Shown here: positions 52,793-61,802 of the stretch, piece by piece
How positions within the stretch are numbered: the stretch's first letter is position 1
How the letters are laid out: each line of letters opens with the position of its first letter
NCBI RefSeq assembly: GCF_964199965.1
Contig: NZ_CAXMZT010000001.1
Coordinates: 124,001 to 188,000 of the forward strand
Reading direction: 5' to 3'
DNA: 64,000 bases
DNA from: JAFIFT01 sp020051095
Lineage (GTDB): Bacteria > Pseudomonadota > Gammaproteobacteria > Legionellales > Legionellaceae
The notes under the pieces: generated by a model
Database searches by the model: none
The model's input: only the letters and a program-made list of their open reading frames with translations
Told to the model about the DNA's origin: nothing
Position numbers and translations under genes: made by a program

Positions 52793-53068
52793 ATGGAAAA
52801 GTGTCGGCTAAGCATTAAAGGTCTCGGGTTGGCCCTTGGTGTATTTATGGGATTAACCATGTTAATTCTAGGATTGATGGCCTATTTTATTGATTATGGA
52901 ACAACAATTGTCATGACAATGAACGCGCTTTACATGATCAATGGAATTACATTAGCTAATGTATTTTTAGGGACAGCGCTCGCATTTATTCATGGATTTA
53001 TAGATGGCGTTGTTATCGCCTTTCTTTATAATATATTTGGCGGTAATTGTTGCTCTAAGGGCAAATAA
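52793..53068 (+). CDS. Small two-helix membrane protein (annotated elsewhere as 'bacteriophage holin'-like)
   Basis: 91 residues: two or three hydrophobic segments, with GLGLALGVFMGLTMLILGLMAYF and the C-terminal FIHGFIDGVVIAFLYNIFGG. The closing 'GFxDGxxxAxLYN' pattern is that of a small membrane family often labelled holin. No phage genes are nearby, so a lysis role is unlikely. Excellent ribosome-binding site (AGGAGGGAG) and its own terminator. Confidence 0.75.
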   Translation: MEKCRLSIKGLGLALGVFMGLTMLILGLMAYFIDYGTTIVMTMNALYMINGITLANVFLGTALAFIHGFIDGVVIAFLYNIFGGNCCSKGK

Positions 53069-53097
53069 GCTATTAACAAATTAGTTTAAGTTACTTC

Positions 53098-53132
53098 AAA
53101 CCCCGAGAAATCTCATGACATCTCGGGGTTTT
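53098..53132 (+). terminator. Rho-independent terminator
   Basis: AAACCCCGAGA (53098-53108) pairs with TCTCGGGGTTTT (53121-53132), a GC-rich stem with a T-run, 30 bases after the stop of the small membrane protein. The A-run on the other side may also serve lpd, which converges on it. Confidence 0.88.
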
Positions 53133-53166
53133 AACTTATGAATGATAAAATCGATTAATCGGTTAG

Positions 53167-54591
53167 TTATTTTTTCTTTTTCTTCGGCAAATATAAGTCC
53201 GTGATGCTACCTTCGAATGCTTCCGCAGCCTGGCATATCGTTTCAGAAACCGTTGGATGCGGATGGATGGTTAAGGCAATATCTTCCACATCACAACCCA
53301 TTTCAATAGCTAAAGCGATTTCAGAAATAAGATCACCAGCGTTCACACCAATGATACCACCACCTAAAATGCGATTTGTTTTCGGATCAAAGAGTAACTT
53401 GGTCATGCCCTCTTCTCGTCCCATACTTAAAGCACGACCGCTGGCAGCCCATGGGAATGCGCCCTTTTCATAGTCAATGCCTTTTTCCTTCGCTTCCTTT
53501 TCGGTTAAGCCTACCCAAGCAACTTCTGGATCGGTATAAGCAACACTGGCGATACAAGCTGGTTCAAAATAATGTTTTTTGCCAGCGATAACTTCTGCTG
53601 CTACTTTCCCTTCAGGAATCGCTTTATGCGCAAGCATGGGTTGTCCAATGACATCACCAATCGCATGAATATGCGCAACATTGGTTCGCAATTGCTTATC
53701 AACGGATATAAATCCTCGTTCATCCACTTTAACACCCGCTTTGTCCGCATCAATCATGCCACCATTTGGTTTGCGGCCAACAGACAGTAAAATTTGATTG
53801 AATTTCATTGGTTTATCGGGTGCATTATCTCCTTCCATGGTCACATGAAGGGCATCTTTTTTGGCGTCAACTTTGGTTACTTTTGTTTTAAGTAAAAACT
53901 TAATCCCTTTTTTCTCCATACGCTTTTGTAGGATAGTTACTAAATCTTTATCAGCGCCTGGCATTAATTGATCTAAAAACTCCACAACGGTGACATTAAC
54001 GCCTAAAGAGGAATAGACTGTTGCCATTTCCAAACCAATAATCCCACCACCGATCACGAGCATATCGCCTTTAACATCGTTAAGCTCAAGGGCACCGGTT
54101 GAAGAGAAAATTCTATCATCTTCGGGAATAAATGGGAGTTTAATCGATTCACTACCGACAGCGATGATGGCGTTTTTAAATTCAATGGATGTTTTTTCTT
54201 TGCCATTGGCCACATCCATACTGTGGCTGCCAGTAAATTTACCAACCCCTGTTACAATTTCAACTTTTCGTTGTTTTGCAAGTGCTTTTAACCCGCCTGT
54301 CAGTTTATTAACAACCGAATTTTTCCACTCAACTAGTTTTTTGTTATCTATTTTAGTTTTTCCAAACTCAACACCCATGCCATGCATTTCATCAGCTTCA
54401 TCCAATAATTTGGCAACATGAAGCAGTGCTTTGGATGGGATACAGCCCACGTTTAAGCAAACGCCACCAATATTATCATAGCGTTCAACAAGGATGACAT
54501 TTAATCCTAAGTCTGCAGCACGGAAAGCAGCTGTGTATCCACCTGGTCCACTTCCTAGAACGACTAAATCTGTTTTTTTATCAGTTGCCAT
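53167..54591 (-). CDS. lpd: Dihydrolipoyl dehydrogenase (E3 of pyruvate dehydrogenase)
   Basis: Reoxidises dihydrolipoyl groups of E2 with NAD. 474 residues: FAD motif VLGSGPGGYTAAFRAADLG, redox-active disulfide GGVCLNVGCIPSK, NAD motif VIGGGIIGLEMATVYSSLG, second FAD motif HAIGDVIGQPMLAHKA, and the C-terminal HPHPTVSE with the active-site His. Third gene of aceE-aceF-lpd; a 225-base spacer with a dispersed repeat separates it from aceF. Confidence 0.97.
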   Translation of the reverse strand: MATDKKTDLVVLGSGPGGYTAAFRAADLGLNVILVERYDNIGGVCLNVGCIPSKALLHVAKLLDEADEMHGMGVEFGKTKIDNKKLVEWKNSVVNKLTGGLKALAKQRKVEIVTGVGKFTGSHSMDVANGKEKTSIEFKNAIIAVGSESIKLPFIPEDDRIFSSTGALELNDVKGDMLVIGGGIIGLEMATVYSSLGVNVTVVEFLDQLMPGADKDLVTILQKRMEKKGIKFLLKTKVTKVDAKKDALHVTMEGDNAPDKPMKFNQILLSVGRKPNGGMIDADKAGVKVDERGFISVDKQLRTNVAHIHAIGDVIGQPMLAHKAIPEGKVAAEVIAGKKHYFEPACIASVAYTDPEVAWVGLTEKEAKEKGIDYEKGAFPWAASGRALSMGREEGMTKLLFDPKTNRILGGGIIGVNAGDLISEIALAIEMGCDVEDIALTIHPHPTVSETICQAAEAFEGSITDLYLPKKKKK

Positions 54592-54667
54592 ATTTGCCTC
54601 TATTTATTATCTCATTTAAAACTGTGTTGGGCATTGAACCTTTGAACAGGACAATTTTATTTAGCCT

Positions 54668-54753
54668 CGTCTTTGTGAGCTCTGCGAAGCAATCCAGTTC
54701 ATCTCTGTACAAAGATTTGCACTAAATTCCTTCACTTCTTTCGCAACGACGGC
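54668..54753. repeat. Dispersed palindromic repeat, copy 2 (degenerate)
   Basis: The left arm GCGAAGCAATCCAG and the right end TTCGCAACGACGG match the ends of the repeat at 26290-26373, with a diverged middle and a right arm that no longer pairs well. Lies in the aceF-lpd spacer (54592-54815), where it may reduce or uncouple lpd expression. Confidence 0.6.
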
Positions 54754-54815
54754 TTATTTTCATAAATTATCAAGTGCATCAGTATTGCACCCAACCGACA
54801 TCACTATTAATCTCT

Positions 54816-56438
54816 TTATCCTAATATGATTTTTCTAATATCACCCAATATATCCGCTAAATACACTGAAAAACGTGCAGCCTCTGCCCCATCAATCACA
54901 CGATGATCGTAAGATAGCGATAAGGGTAACATGAGACGTGGAACAAATTTGTCTTGTTGAAACACGGGTTTGATATAAGACCTTGATAAACCAAGAATCG
55001 CTACTTCAGGGCTATTAACAATCGGCGTGAATGCTGTTCCGCCTATGCCGCCAAGGCTTGAAATGGTCATACAACCACCCGACATGTCATTAGGCATTAA
55101 TCCTTTTTCACGTGCCTTTTGTGATAGTCTTCCCATTTCACGCGCGATATCAGCCACACTGAGTTTATCAACGCCTTTTATCACGGGCACAACTAATCCA
55201 TTGGGTGTATCAACGGCAATGCCAATATTATAATAGGACTTATAAATTAAATCCTTTCCATCTGGCGATAACGAAGCATTAAATTGGGGAAATGTTTTCA
55301 TAGCAAGGTATAATGCTTTTGTCACAAATGCGATAATGGTTAAATTATAACCGGCTTTTTTAGCCCCTTCTTTTTCTGCAGAACGAAACGCTTCGAGCTC
55401 GGTAATGTCAGCTTCATCAAATTGTGTCACATGGGGAATTGTCACCCAACTTCGATGCACATTTTCACCGGTTAATCGCTTAATTTTGTTAAGCGGTTTA
55501 ACTTCAATTTCACCAAACTTACTAAAATCAATAGCGGGAGCAAGGGGAATCGATAAGCCACCACCTGAACCGCCCTTTTCCATGACATTTTTAACAAAAA
55601 GGACAAGGTCTTCTTTGGTAATACGACCTTTGCGACCAGAACCTGTCACTTGGTTTAAATTAACGCCTAATTCATGCGCAAGTCGACGAACAGCGGGCCC
55701 AGCATGGACTGCCTGATCGTTAGGTAATGATTTACTAATCACCGCTGGCGCATCAATCGATTTCGGTTGTTCAGCCGTATTGTCCACACGCGTTTTTGTC
55801 GGTGGTTCAGGTGATTGAGTCACGGTTGATTCACCATGAGAGGCAACGAGCAATTCTAATATTGGATCATTTTGGGAGACTTTATCACCAATTTTCAGAT
55901 GGATACTTTTAACCTTGCCTGCTTTTGGACAAGGAATGTCCATGGTCGCTTTATCACCCTCTAATGTAAGCAATGATTGTTCTACTTCAACCATATCCCC
56001 TTCTTTTACCATGATGTCGATGACGTCGACATCTGCTGCGCCACCTATATCAGGAATCTTAATCGATTCGATGGACTCAGACATTGGCGCAGTCGAAGTG
56101 GCATTGCTACTAGGCTCCGTTACACGTTCTTTATTTCCTTGGACTTCTGGTTCTGACTGATTCTGAGAAGATTCCTTTTTAACCTCATTACTTCCAGCCT
56201 CTGTTTCTATGACTAAAATGTCATCGCCTTCTGATACTTTATCGCCAATTTTAACCATCAATTTCTTAACGATCCCTGCAACCGGGGCGGGAATTTCCAT
56301 ACTCGCTTTATCAGACTCCAAGGTTATCAATGATGTATCTTGGCTGATAGAATCCCCTTCCTTCACTAATACTTCGATGACGTCAACACCTTCAGCCCCA
56401 CCAATGTCAGGGATTTTTATTTTTTGTTCATTTGCCAT
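54816..56438 (-). CDS. aceF: Dihydrolipoyl acetyltransferase (E2 of pyruvate dehydrogenase)
   Basis: 540 residues: two lipoyl domains with the lysines in LESDKASMEIP (about residue 43) and LEGDKATMDIP (about 163), Pro/Ser-rich linkers, a peripheral-subunit-binding domain (AGPAVRRLAHELGVNLNQVTGSGRKGRI), and the catalytic domain with the active-site His in LSYDHRVIDGAEAARF. E. coli has three lipoyl domains; two is also common. Confidence 0.97.
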   Translation of the reverse strand: MANEQKIKIPDIGGAEGVDVIEVLVKEGDSISQDTSLITLESDKASMEIPAPVAGIVKKLMVKIGDKVSEGDDILVIETEAGSNEVKKESSQNQSEPEVQGNKERVTEPSSNATSTAPMSESIESIKIPDIGGAADVDVIDIMVKEGDMVEVEQSLLTLEGDKATMDIPCPKAGKVKSIHLKIGDKVSQNDPILELLVASHGESTVTQSPEPPTKTRVDNTAEQPKSIDAPAVISKSLPNDQAVHAGPAVRRLAHELGVNLNQVTGSGRKGRITKEDLVLFVKNVMEKGGSGGGLSIPLAPAIDFSKFGEIEVKPLNKIKRLTGENVHRSWVTIPHVTQFDEADITELEAFRSAEKEGAKKAGYNLTIIAFVTKALYLAMKTFPQFNASLSPDGKDLIYKSYYNIGIAVDTPNGLVVPVIKGVDKLSVADIAREMGRLSQKAREKGLMPNDMSGGCMTISSLGGIGGTAFTPIVNSPEVAILGLSRSYIKPVFQQDKFVPRLMLPLSLSYDHRVIDGAEAARFSVYLADILGDIRKIILG

Positions 56439-56473
56439 TATGATTCCTCATTCGTCATAAACCGGACAGACCT

Positions 56474-59116
56474 TTATTGTGATATGGGCTCAGGTTTGTC
56501 GGCGTTTATGTCATATTTTTTCATAACTTCGTTAATAGCTGATTTTGGTAGTTCACCTGTTTTTACTAAAGATTCAATCGCAGCCAATACAATAAACTTT
56601 GCATCAACTTCAAAGAAATGACGAAGTTTTGTGCGTGTATCGCTTCGTCCATAGCCATCAGTCCCCAAAGCAATAAATGGCTTGTCAATAAATTGTTGAA
56701 TTTGATCTGCATAGAGCTTTAAATAATCTGTTGCTGCTATGATGGGGCCCTTGGTCTTTTCTAATAACTGTGTCACATAAGGAGTCTTCGCTTTTTTATC
56801 GCTATGCATCCGATTATACCGTTGACAATGTAAACCATCGCGACGTAATTCATTAAAACTGGTAACACTCCAAACATCAGAACCAATGTTGAAATCCTTT
56901 TGTAGCCATTGTGCTGCTTTGCGAACTTCTTGCAAAATTGTGCCTGACCCCAACAATTGGACATGCCCCTTTTTGCCTTTAATGCTTTCTAACAAGTACA
57001 TGCCTTTGATAATGCCTTCCTCACATCCTTTAGGCATTTCAGGGTGATGATAATTTTCGTTCATGACAGTGATATAATAGAACACGTTGTCCTGTTTTGC
57101 ATACATGCGATCCAAACCATGATGGATGATGACCGCTAATTCATAGGCATAAGTGGGGTCGTAGGTGATACAATTAGGGATGGTGCCGGCAAGAATATGC
57201 GAATGACCATCCTGATGTTGTAACCCTTCACCGGCTAGTGTTGTTCGCCCAGCCGTACCTCCTAAAAGAAACCCGCGAGCTTGCATGTCGCCAGCAGCCC
57301 AAGCTAAATCGCCAACACGCTGAAAACCAAACATTGAATAATAAATAAAGAATGGGATCATGGGGAGATGATTGGTTGAATAGGAAGTTCCTGCGGCAAT
57401 CCATGAGCAAAATGCACCCGCTTCAGTTATTCCTTCTTCTAAAATCTGACCATCTTTCGCTTCTTTGTAATACATTACTTGCTCATGATCGACCGGCGTA
57501 TATAGCTGACCAATGGGCGAATAGATACCAATTTGACGGAATAGGCCTTCCATACCGAATGTTCGACATTCATCAGGAACAATAGGTACCACTCTATCTT
57601 TTAAGGATTTATCTTTTAATAAGACTGATAGGATGCGCACAAAGGCCATCGTTGTTGAATATTCTCGATCGCCGCTGTCTCCCATGACGGAGGAAAATGC
57701 CGATAAATCAGGCACAGGAAGCTGCTCGCATTCGTGTGTGCGTTTGGGTAAATACCCACCCAGTTTTTCTCGTTGTTGCTGAAGGTATTTGAATTCCGGG
57801 CTACTTTCATTTGGTCGATAAAAAGGAATCTCATTGATTTCATCATCGGAAATGGGGATATGAAACCTATCGCGAAATGCTCTTAATTGCTCGATGGTCA
57901 TTTTCTTCTGCTGATGGGTAATATTTAGCCCCTCACCGGCGGCACCCATGCCATATCCTTTCACTGTCTTTGCAAGAATAACCGTTGGTCTACCTTTTGT
58001 TTCAAGTGCTTTGGCATAAGCAGCATAAACTTTTCCTTCATCATGGCCGCCTCGGTTAAGTCGCCAGATATCATCATCTGACATATTTTCAACCATCTTT
58101 TTCAATTCGGGATATTGCCCAAAAAAGTTTTCGCGCACATAGGCTCCATCATTTGCTTTATAGGCTTGATAATCGCCATCGACACACTCTTCCATTCTCT
58201 TTTGCAGAAGCCCACTGCTATCTTGAGCTAATAAACTATCCCACCGTGCGCCCCAAATGACTTTTAGCACTTGCCATCCAGCACCACGAAATACCCCTTC
58301 TAATTCTTGGATAATTTTCCCGTTGCCCCGGACGGGGCCATCCAAACGCTGTAGATTACAATTAACCACAAATATAAGATTATCAAGCCGTTCCCTCGAT
58401 GCAATGGTTAAAGCACCCAAAGATTCAGGTTCGTCAGTTTCTCCATCACCTAAAAACACCCAAACTTTACTCTTATTAGGCTCTATTAATCCTCGATTCT
58501 CCAAGTATTTCAGAAAACGAGCTTGATAAATTGCTTGCAAGGGGCCAAGACCCATTGAAACCGTCGGGAACTGCCAGAAGTCCGGCATTAGCCAGGGATG
58601 GGGATAAGAAGATAAGCCATTCGCTTCGACTTCTTGGCGAAAGTTATTAAGCTGTTCTTCGGAGAGTCGACCTTCCAGAAACGCTCGTGCATAAATACCT
58701 GGTGAAGAATGGCCTTGAATATAGAGTAAGTCATTTTCTTTAAAAAAATAGTTAAACCCAACCTCATATAACGTTGCAGCGGAAGCATAGGACGCGATAT
58801 GACCACCTAGCTCAGGGGAAATCTTACCAGCGCGTAACACCATAGCCACAGCATTCCAGCGAATTAACGCAGCAATACGTTTGCGAACGCCTTCATCCGG
58901 CGGGATGGATAACTCTTCATGCACAGGGATAGTGTTTCGATACGGTGTATTAATTGAGGTATTAACAATAGCGCCTGCACCATTCGCTTTATCGATGAGC
59001 TGTTGGACGAGAAAGGCGGCTCTTTCTTTGCCCTCAACAGATAAGACAGAATCAAGTGCATCCAGCCATTCACGTGTTTCGACTGGATCGATATCTGAAA
59101 TTGATTCGTTCGACAT
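56474..59116 (-). CDS. aceE: Pyruvate dehydrogenase E1 component (homodimeric type)
   Basis: Thiamine-diphosphate enzyme that decarboxylates pyruvate and acetylates E2. 880 residues. The ThDP motif begins GDGETDEPES and continues to the NLQRLDGPVRGNGKIIQELEG region; GHSSPGIYARAFLEGRL and RTTLAGEGLQHQDGHSH are characteristic of the AceE type. Its stop is 35 bases before aceF. Preceded by a Cys-rich lipoprotein gene, ampE and an antiporter on the same strand. Confidence 0.97.
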   Translation of the reverse strand: MSNESISDIDPVETREWLDALDSVLSVEGKERAAFLVQQLIDKANGAGAIVNTSINTPYRNTIPVHEELSIPPDEGVRKRIAALIRWNAVAMVLRAGKISPELGGHIASYASAATLYEVGFNYFFKENDLLYIQGHSSPGIYARAFLEGRLSEEQLNNFRQEVEANGLSSYPHPWLMPDFWQFPTVSMGLGPLQAIYQARFLKYLENRGLIEPNKSKVWVFLGDGETDEPESLGALTIASRERLDNLIFVVNCNLQRLDGPVRGNGKIIQELEGVFRGAGWQVLKVIWGARWDSLLAQDSSGLLQKRMEECVDGDYQAYKANDGAYVRENFFGQYPELKKMVENMSDDDIWRLNRGGHDEGKVYAAYAKALETKGRPTVILAKTVKGYGMGAAGEGLNITHQQKKMTIEQLRAFRDRFHIPISDDEINEIPFYRPNESSPEFKYLQQQREKLGGYLPKRTHECEQLPVPDLSAFSSVMGDSGDREYSTTMAFVRILSVLLKDKSLKDRVVPIVPDECRTFGMEGLFRQIGIYSPIGQLYTPVDHEQVMYYKEAKDGQILEEGITEAGAFCSWIAAGTSYSTNHLPMIPFFIYYSMFGFQRVGDLAWAAGDMQARGFLLGGTAGRTTLAGEGLQHQDGHSHILAGTIPNCITYDPTYAYELAVIIHHGLDRMYAKQDNVFYYITVMNENYHHPEMPKGCEEGIIKGMYLLESIKGKKGHVQLLGSGTILQEVRKAAQWLQKDFNIGSDVWSVTSFNELRRDGLHCQRYNRMHSDKKAKTPYVTQLLEKTKGPIIAATDYLKLYADQIQQFIDKPFIALGTDGYGRSDTRTKLRHFFEVDAKFIVLAAIESLVKTGELPKSAINEVMKKYDINADKPEPISQ

Positions 59117-59146
59117 TTAATTTTTTCCCCATTTTATATTATCGAG

Positions 59147-59578
59147 TTATTCGCAATACGGTGTGGCAAGTAGCTTTTTCTTAATTTCGCCACCACATTG
59201 TTGAATACAAACGTTTAAGTCACCTGGGCAACTACATGACACTTTTCGGCATTTTAAAGGATCTCGAAAAGATAACCAATCTCTTGGCCGATAAGTACCC
59301 TGAATTTTCATTCTTTGATAGTATTCTTCATAACTTTTCCAAGCTTGTTTGTCCGCTTCTTTTTGGCAGATACGGCAGCTATCCTTGCATTGGCTCAGAC
59401 AGGAACGATTAATTTGTTCACAACTTTGCAAGCATTGCTTCATTGATTTTGCTGTGGTCTTTGGGGCCTCTGATGTCACCTTAGAAGCATTTCGGCTATT
59501 TTTGACAGCAATATGTTCGCCTGTTTTACAACTCGTTAAGCAAAGACAAGCCAACAAAATAACGATCATTCGTTTCAT
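59147..59578 (-). CDS. Cysteine-rich putative lipoprotein of unknown function
   Basis: 143 residues with lipobox LTSC (Cys about residue 17). The mature part holds 12 further cysteines, six in a C-x3-C-x6-C-x3-C-x3-C-x2-C array (from KQCLQSCEQINRSC) and six near the end (KCRKVSCSC and onward). This could form several disulfides in the periplasm or bind metal. No family recognised. It lies 31 bases upstream of aceE and 13 bases downstream of ampE, so it may be co-transcribed with both. Confidence 0.78.
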   Translation of the reverse strand: MKRMIVILLACLCLTSCKTGEHIAVKNSRNASKVTSEAPKTTAKSMKQCLQSCEQINRSCLSQCKDSCRICQKEADKQAWKSYEEYYQRMKIQGTYRPRDWLSFRDPLKCRKVSCSCPGDLNVCIQQCGGEIKKKLLATPYCE

Positions 59579-59590
59579 AATTTGGTATCC

Positions 59591-60319
59591 TTAAAACCAT
59601 GCGATAATGGTGACGATAGCAATGAACACCAGGTAAAGAATAATACTATGTTCAAGTGCTTTTTCAGCATCAAGCTCGGAGAGTGTTGATTGATCGTCAC
59701 TAATAGCTGCCATCCCACTTGATTCGAGTAACACATTATTGTCTTGAGGTTTTGCAAAAAAGTAATGACCAAAAGGCTCAAGTCCGCGTTGAAAATGACC
59801 AACAAACAAATAACATAGCGACGTAATTCGTGCCGGAATCCAATCGAGCCACTGGACAATGACCTCACAGTACAACTGCTCCTTCTGATGATGGCTAGCC
59901 AGTTCAATCAGGCGGTAAGCAAGCATGAATAAAGGGCCCAGCAAAATATACCAAAAGATAGGAGCAATGATAGCACCGTTAGCGATAACTAAATGTTGTA
60001 TGCCAACACCTTCTTTCTCAGAAGGATAAAAAATATTGGTAGGGCCAATACAAAAATAAAAGATAACTAAGTTCATGATAAAATAAGCAATACCCCAGAA
60101 CGCATCACTTAATATCCAATAGACACCCGCAACGATAAGCCACATGGGCAATACCATCAGCACAGTCTTCATTAAACGTGACTGTAATGGTTTGTTATTA
60201 TTGCAAATTTCGATAAATTGCTTTTGTATCCAATGAATCCATGAAACGCGTTTGTCTGCTAATTTGTGCATTAAAAATCGTTCTGAAAACAACGCAATTA
60301 AAATCACTAATAATTTCAT
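59591..60319 (-). CDS. ampE: AmpE-like inner-membrane protein
   Basis: About 242 residues with four hydrophobic segments. The AmpE/CobD-like pattern appears in the opening LLVILIALFSERFL, LVIFYFCIGP in the middle, and IPARITSLCYLFVGHFQ. In enterobacteria AmpE accompanies the AmpD amidase in beta-lactamase signalling; ampD is not adjacent here. ATG 60319 (GAAGGA upstream) lies just after the antiporter stop, suggesting coupling. Confidence 0.85.
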   Translation of the reverse strand: MKLLVILIALFSERFLMHKLADKRVSWIHWIQKQFIEICNNNKPLQSRLMKTVLMVLPMWLIVAGVYWILSDAFWGIAYFIMNLVIFYFCIGPTNIFYPSEKEGVGIQHLVIANGAIIAPIFWYILLGPLFMLAYRLIELASHHQKEQLYCEVIVQWLDWIPARITSLCYLFVGHFQRGLEPFGHYFFAKPQDNNVLLESSGMAAISDDQSTLSELDAEKALEHSIILYLVFIAIVTIIAWF

Positions 60320-60323
60320 GGTA

Positions 60324-61496
60324 TTAATCCTTCCGCATATTATCCGACAACGCAATGGGGGTTGGGTATTTTAAAACAACAATGTAAGAAGACACAACAA
60401 AGGTAATAATTGTGGTTGCTTGAATTAAATTCGAAGCAACTTCTGAAATAATATGGCCATTAAGCGCAATACTTGCAACGAGTAGTGAGAACTCACTTGC
60501 TTGGCCCAAACGAAAACCCACTTCTCTTGAGACAGATTTCTTTTCACCCGAAAACGTCAACAACATACTAAATAGCAGTGGTTTAAAGAGAATAATTAAC
60601 ACGGATAAAATAAATGCCGGTATCATGACTTGTGAGCCTAAGCTAAAATTGAAGGTGGCGCCCACCGTAAAGAAAAACATGACTAAAAAGAAATCGCGCA
60701 ATGGTTTTAAACTCTCAGCGATGTAGAGAGAAATTGGGCTAGACGCAAGTGCTACGCCAGCAACAAATGCGCCGATGTCTTCTGAGAGGCCTAAGGCATG
60801 ACCTAATACCGACATCCCCATGCACCAGCCGATTGACAATAAAAAGACATACTCTTGTGTCGTATCAAATCGGGCCAGTAGTTTGATAAGCACATAACGC
60901 TCAAATGCAAAGGCAAATCCTATCATGGCAGGAAGCGCTATTCCAACAAGAATTAAGTCATTCCAAGTAAAGCCGGTTCCCTCTTGGGCACCATTGATGA
61001 GGATTAAAATAATAATAGCGATCAAATCTTGCATTAACAATACAGAAATCATCACTTCACCCGTATGCTGGTGGTGAAGTATCGTTGTTGGCAGGAGCTT
61101 CAAACCGATGATTGTTGATGAAAACATCATGGCAGCGCCAAGTATCCAAGACTCTGAAACAGATAACCCAAACCAACGACCAATCATATAGGAAACAACT
61201 GCAAATACAACTGAGCTGATTAAGGCAATCCAAGTAATCTTTTTTAACATGTGCACGAGGTTTTGCGGTTGCAAATGCAACCCCAGCAAAAATAACAGAA
61301 AGACGATTCCCATATCACCAATCTGCTGAACTGTCCCAACATTATCAACTAGCTTTAAAACCCAGGGACCAAACACCATACCTAAAAGGATATAGGCTAC
61401 TAATAACGATTGTCGGGTGTATAGAACCACGGTTGCGAATAAAGATGCTCCTGCGAAAATAAGAAAGATGGTATAAAACACTGTTTCAGAAGGCAT
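60324..61496 (-). CDS. CPA2-family monovalent cation:proton antiporter
   Basis: 390 residues, about 12 membrane helices. CPA2/KefB landmarks are LGMVFGPWVL, GIVFLLFLLGLHL, MMFSSTIIGLKLL, the ion-binding LSEDIGAFVAGVALA, and GQASEFSLLVAS near the end. There is no C-terminal TrkA-N domain, unlike KefB/KefC, so it is an antiporter core that may handle Na+ or K+. First gene of the group leading to aceE. Confidence 0.88.
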   Translation of the reverse strand: MPSETVFYTIFLIFAGASLFATVVLYTRQSLLVAYILLGMVFGPWVLKLVDNVGTVQQIGDMGIVFLLFLLGLHLQPQNLVHMLKKITWIALISSVVFAVVSYMIGRWFGLSVSESWILGAAMMFSSTIIGLKLLPTTILHHQHTGEVMISVLLMQDLIAIIILILINGAQEGTGFTWNDLILVGIALPAMIGFAFAFERYVLIKLLARFDTTQEYVFLLSIGWCMGMSVLGHALGLSEDIGAFVAGVALASSPISLYIAESLKPLRDFFLVMFFFTVGATFNFSLGSQVMIPAFILSVLIILFKPLLFSMLLTFSGEKKSVSREVGFRLGQASEFSLLVASIALNGHIISEVASNLIQATTIITFVVSSYIVVLKYPTPIALSDNMRKD

Positions 61497-61802
61497 GTCT
61501 ATGTAACCTTAATTTAACCCTAGCGTAAGTTGTATAAATTCTTAGAATAGCATAAGCTGTAGCGAAATGGCATTAGTGAACAGCCCTAAAGTTTCGCTAA
61601 GAAAGAAAAAATGAAAAATTTGGCTAAATTTATGTGTTATCGGGAAACAATTCAGCTGATTAAGCCCGTTGACACACTAATTTGTACAAAGTTTTTCACC
61701 AAAGCAACCTTGTTGTAAACCTTAAGGGATGTTTTTTATTATAACATAATCTATCAATCGTTTCACATATCAAATAATATTAAATATCAATAGGATGTCG
61801 CT
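61497..61802. other. Divergent intergenic region
   Basis: Gap of 306 bases between the antiporter (minus) and the flavin oxidoreductase (plus). AT-rich. A TTGACA is at 61669-61674 without a convincing -10 at the right distance, and TATAAC (near 61739) lacks a -35. Promoters for both genes must be here, but none is clear. Confidence 0.4.

Noticed and set aside
52793..53068. Phage lysis function for the 'holin'-like protein
   Set aside because: No endolysin or other phage gene lies nearby, and the family label rests on size and topology.
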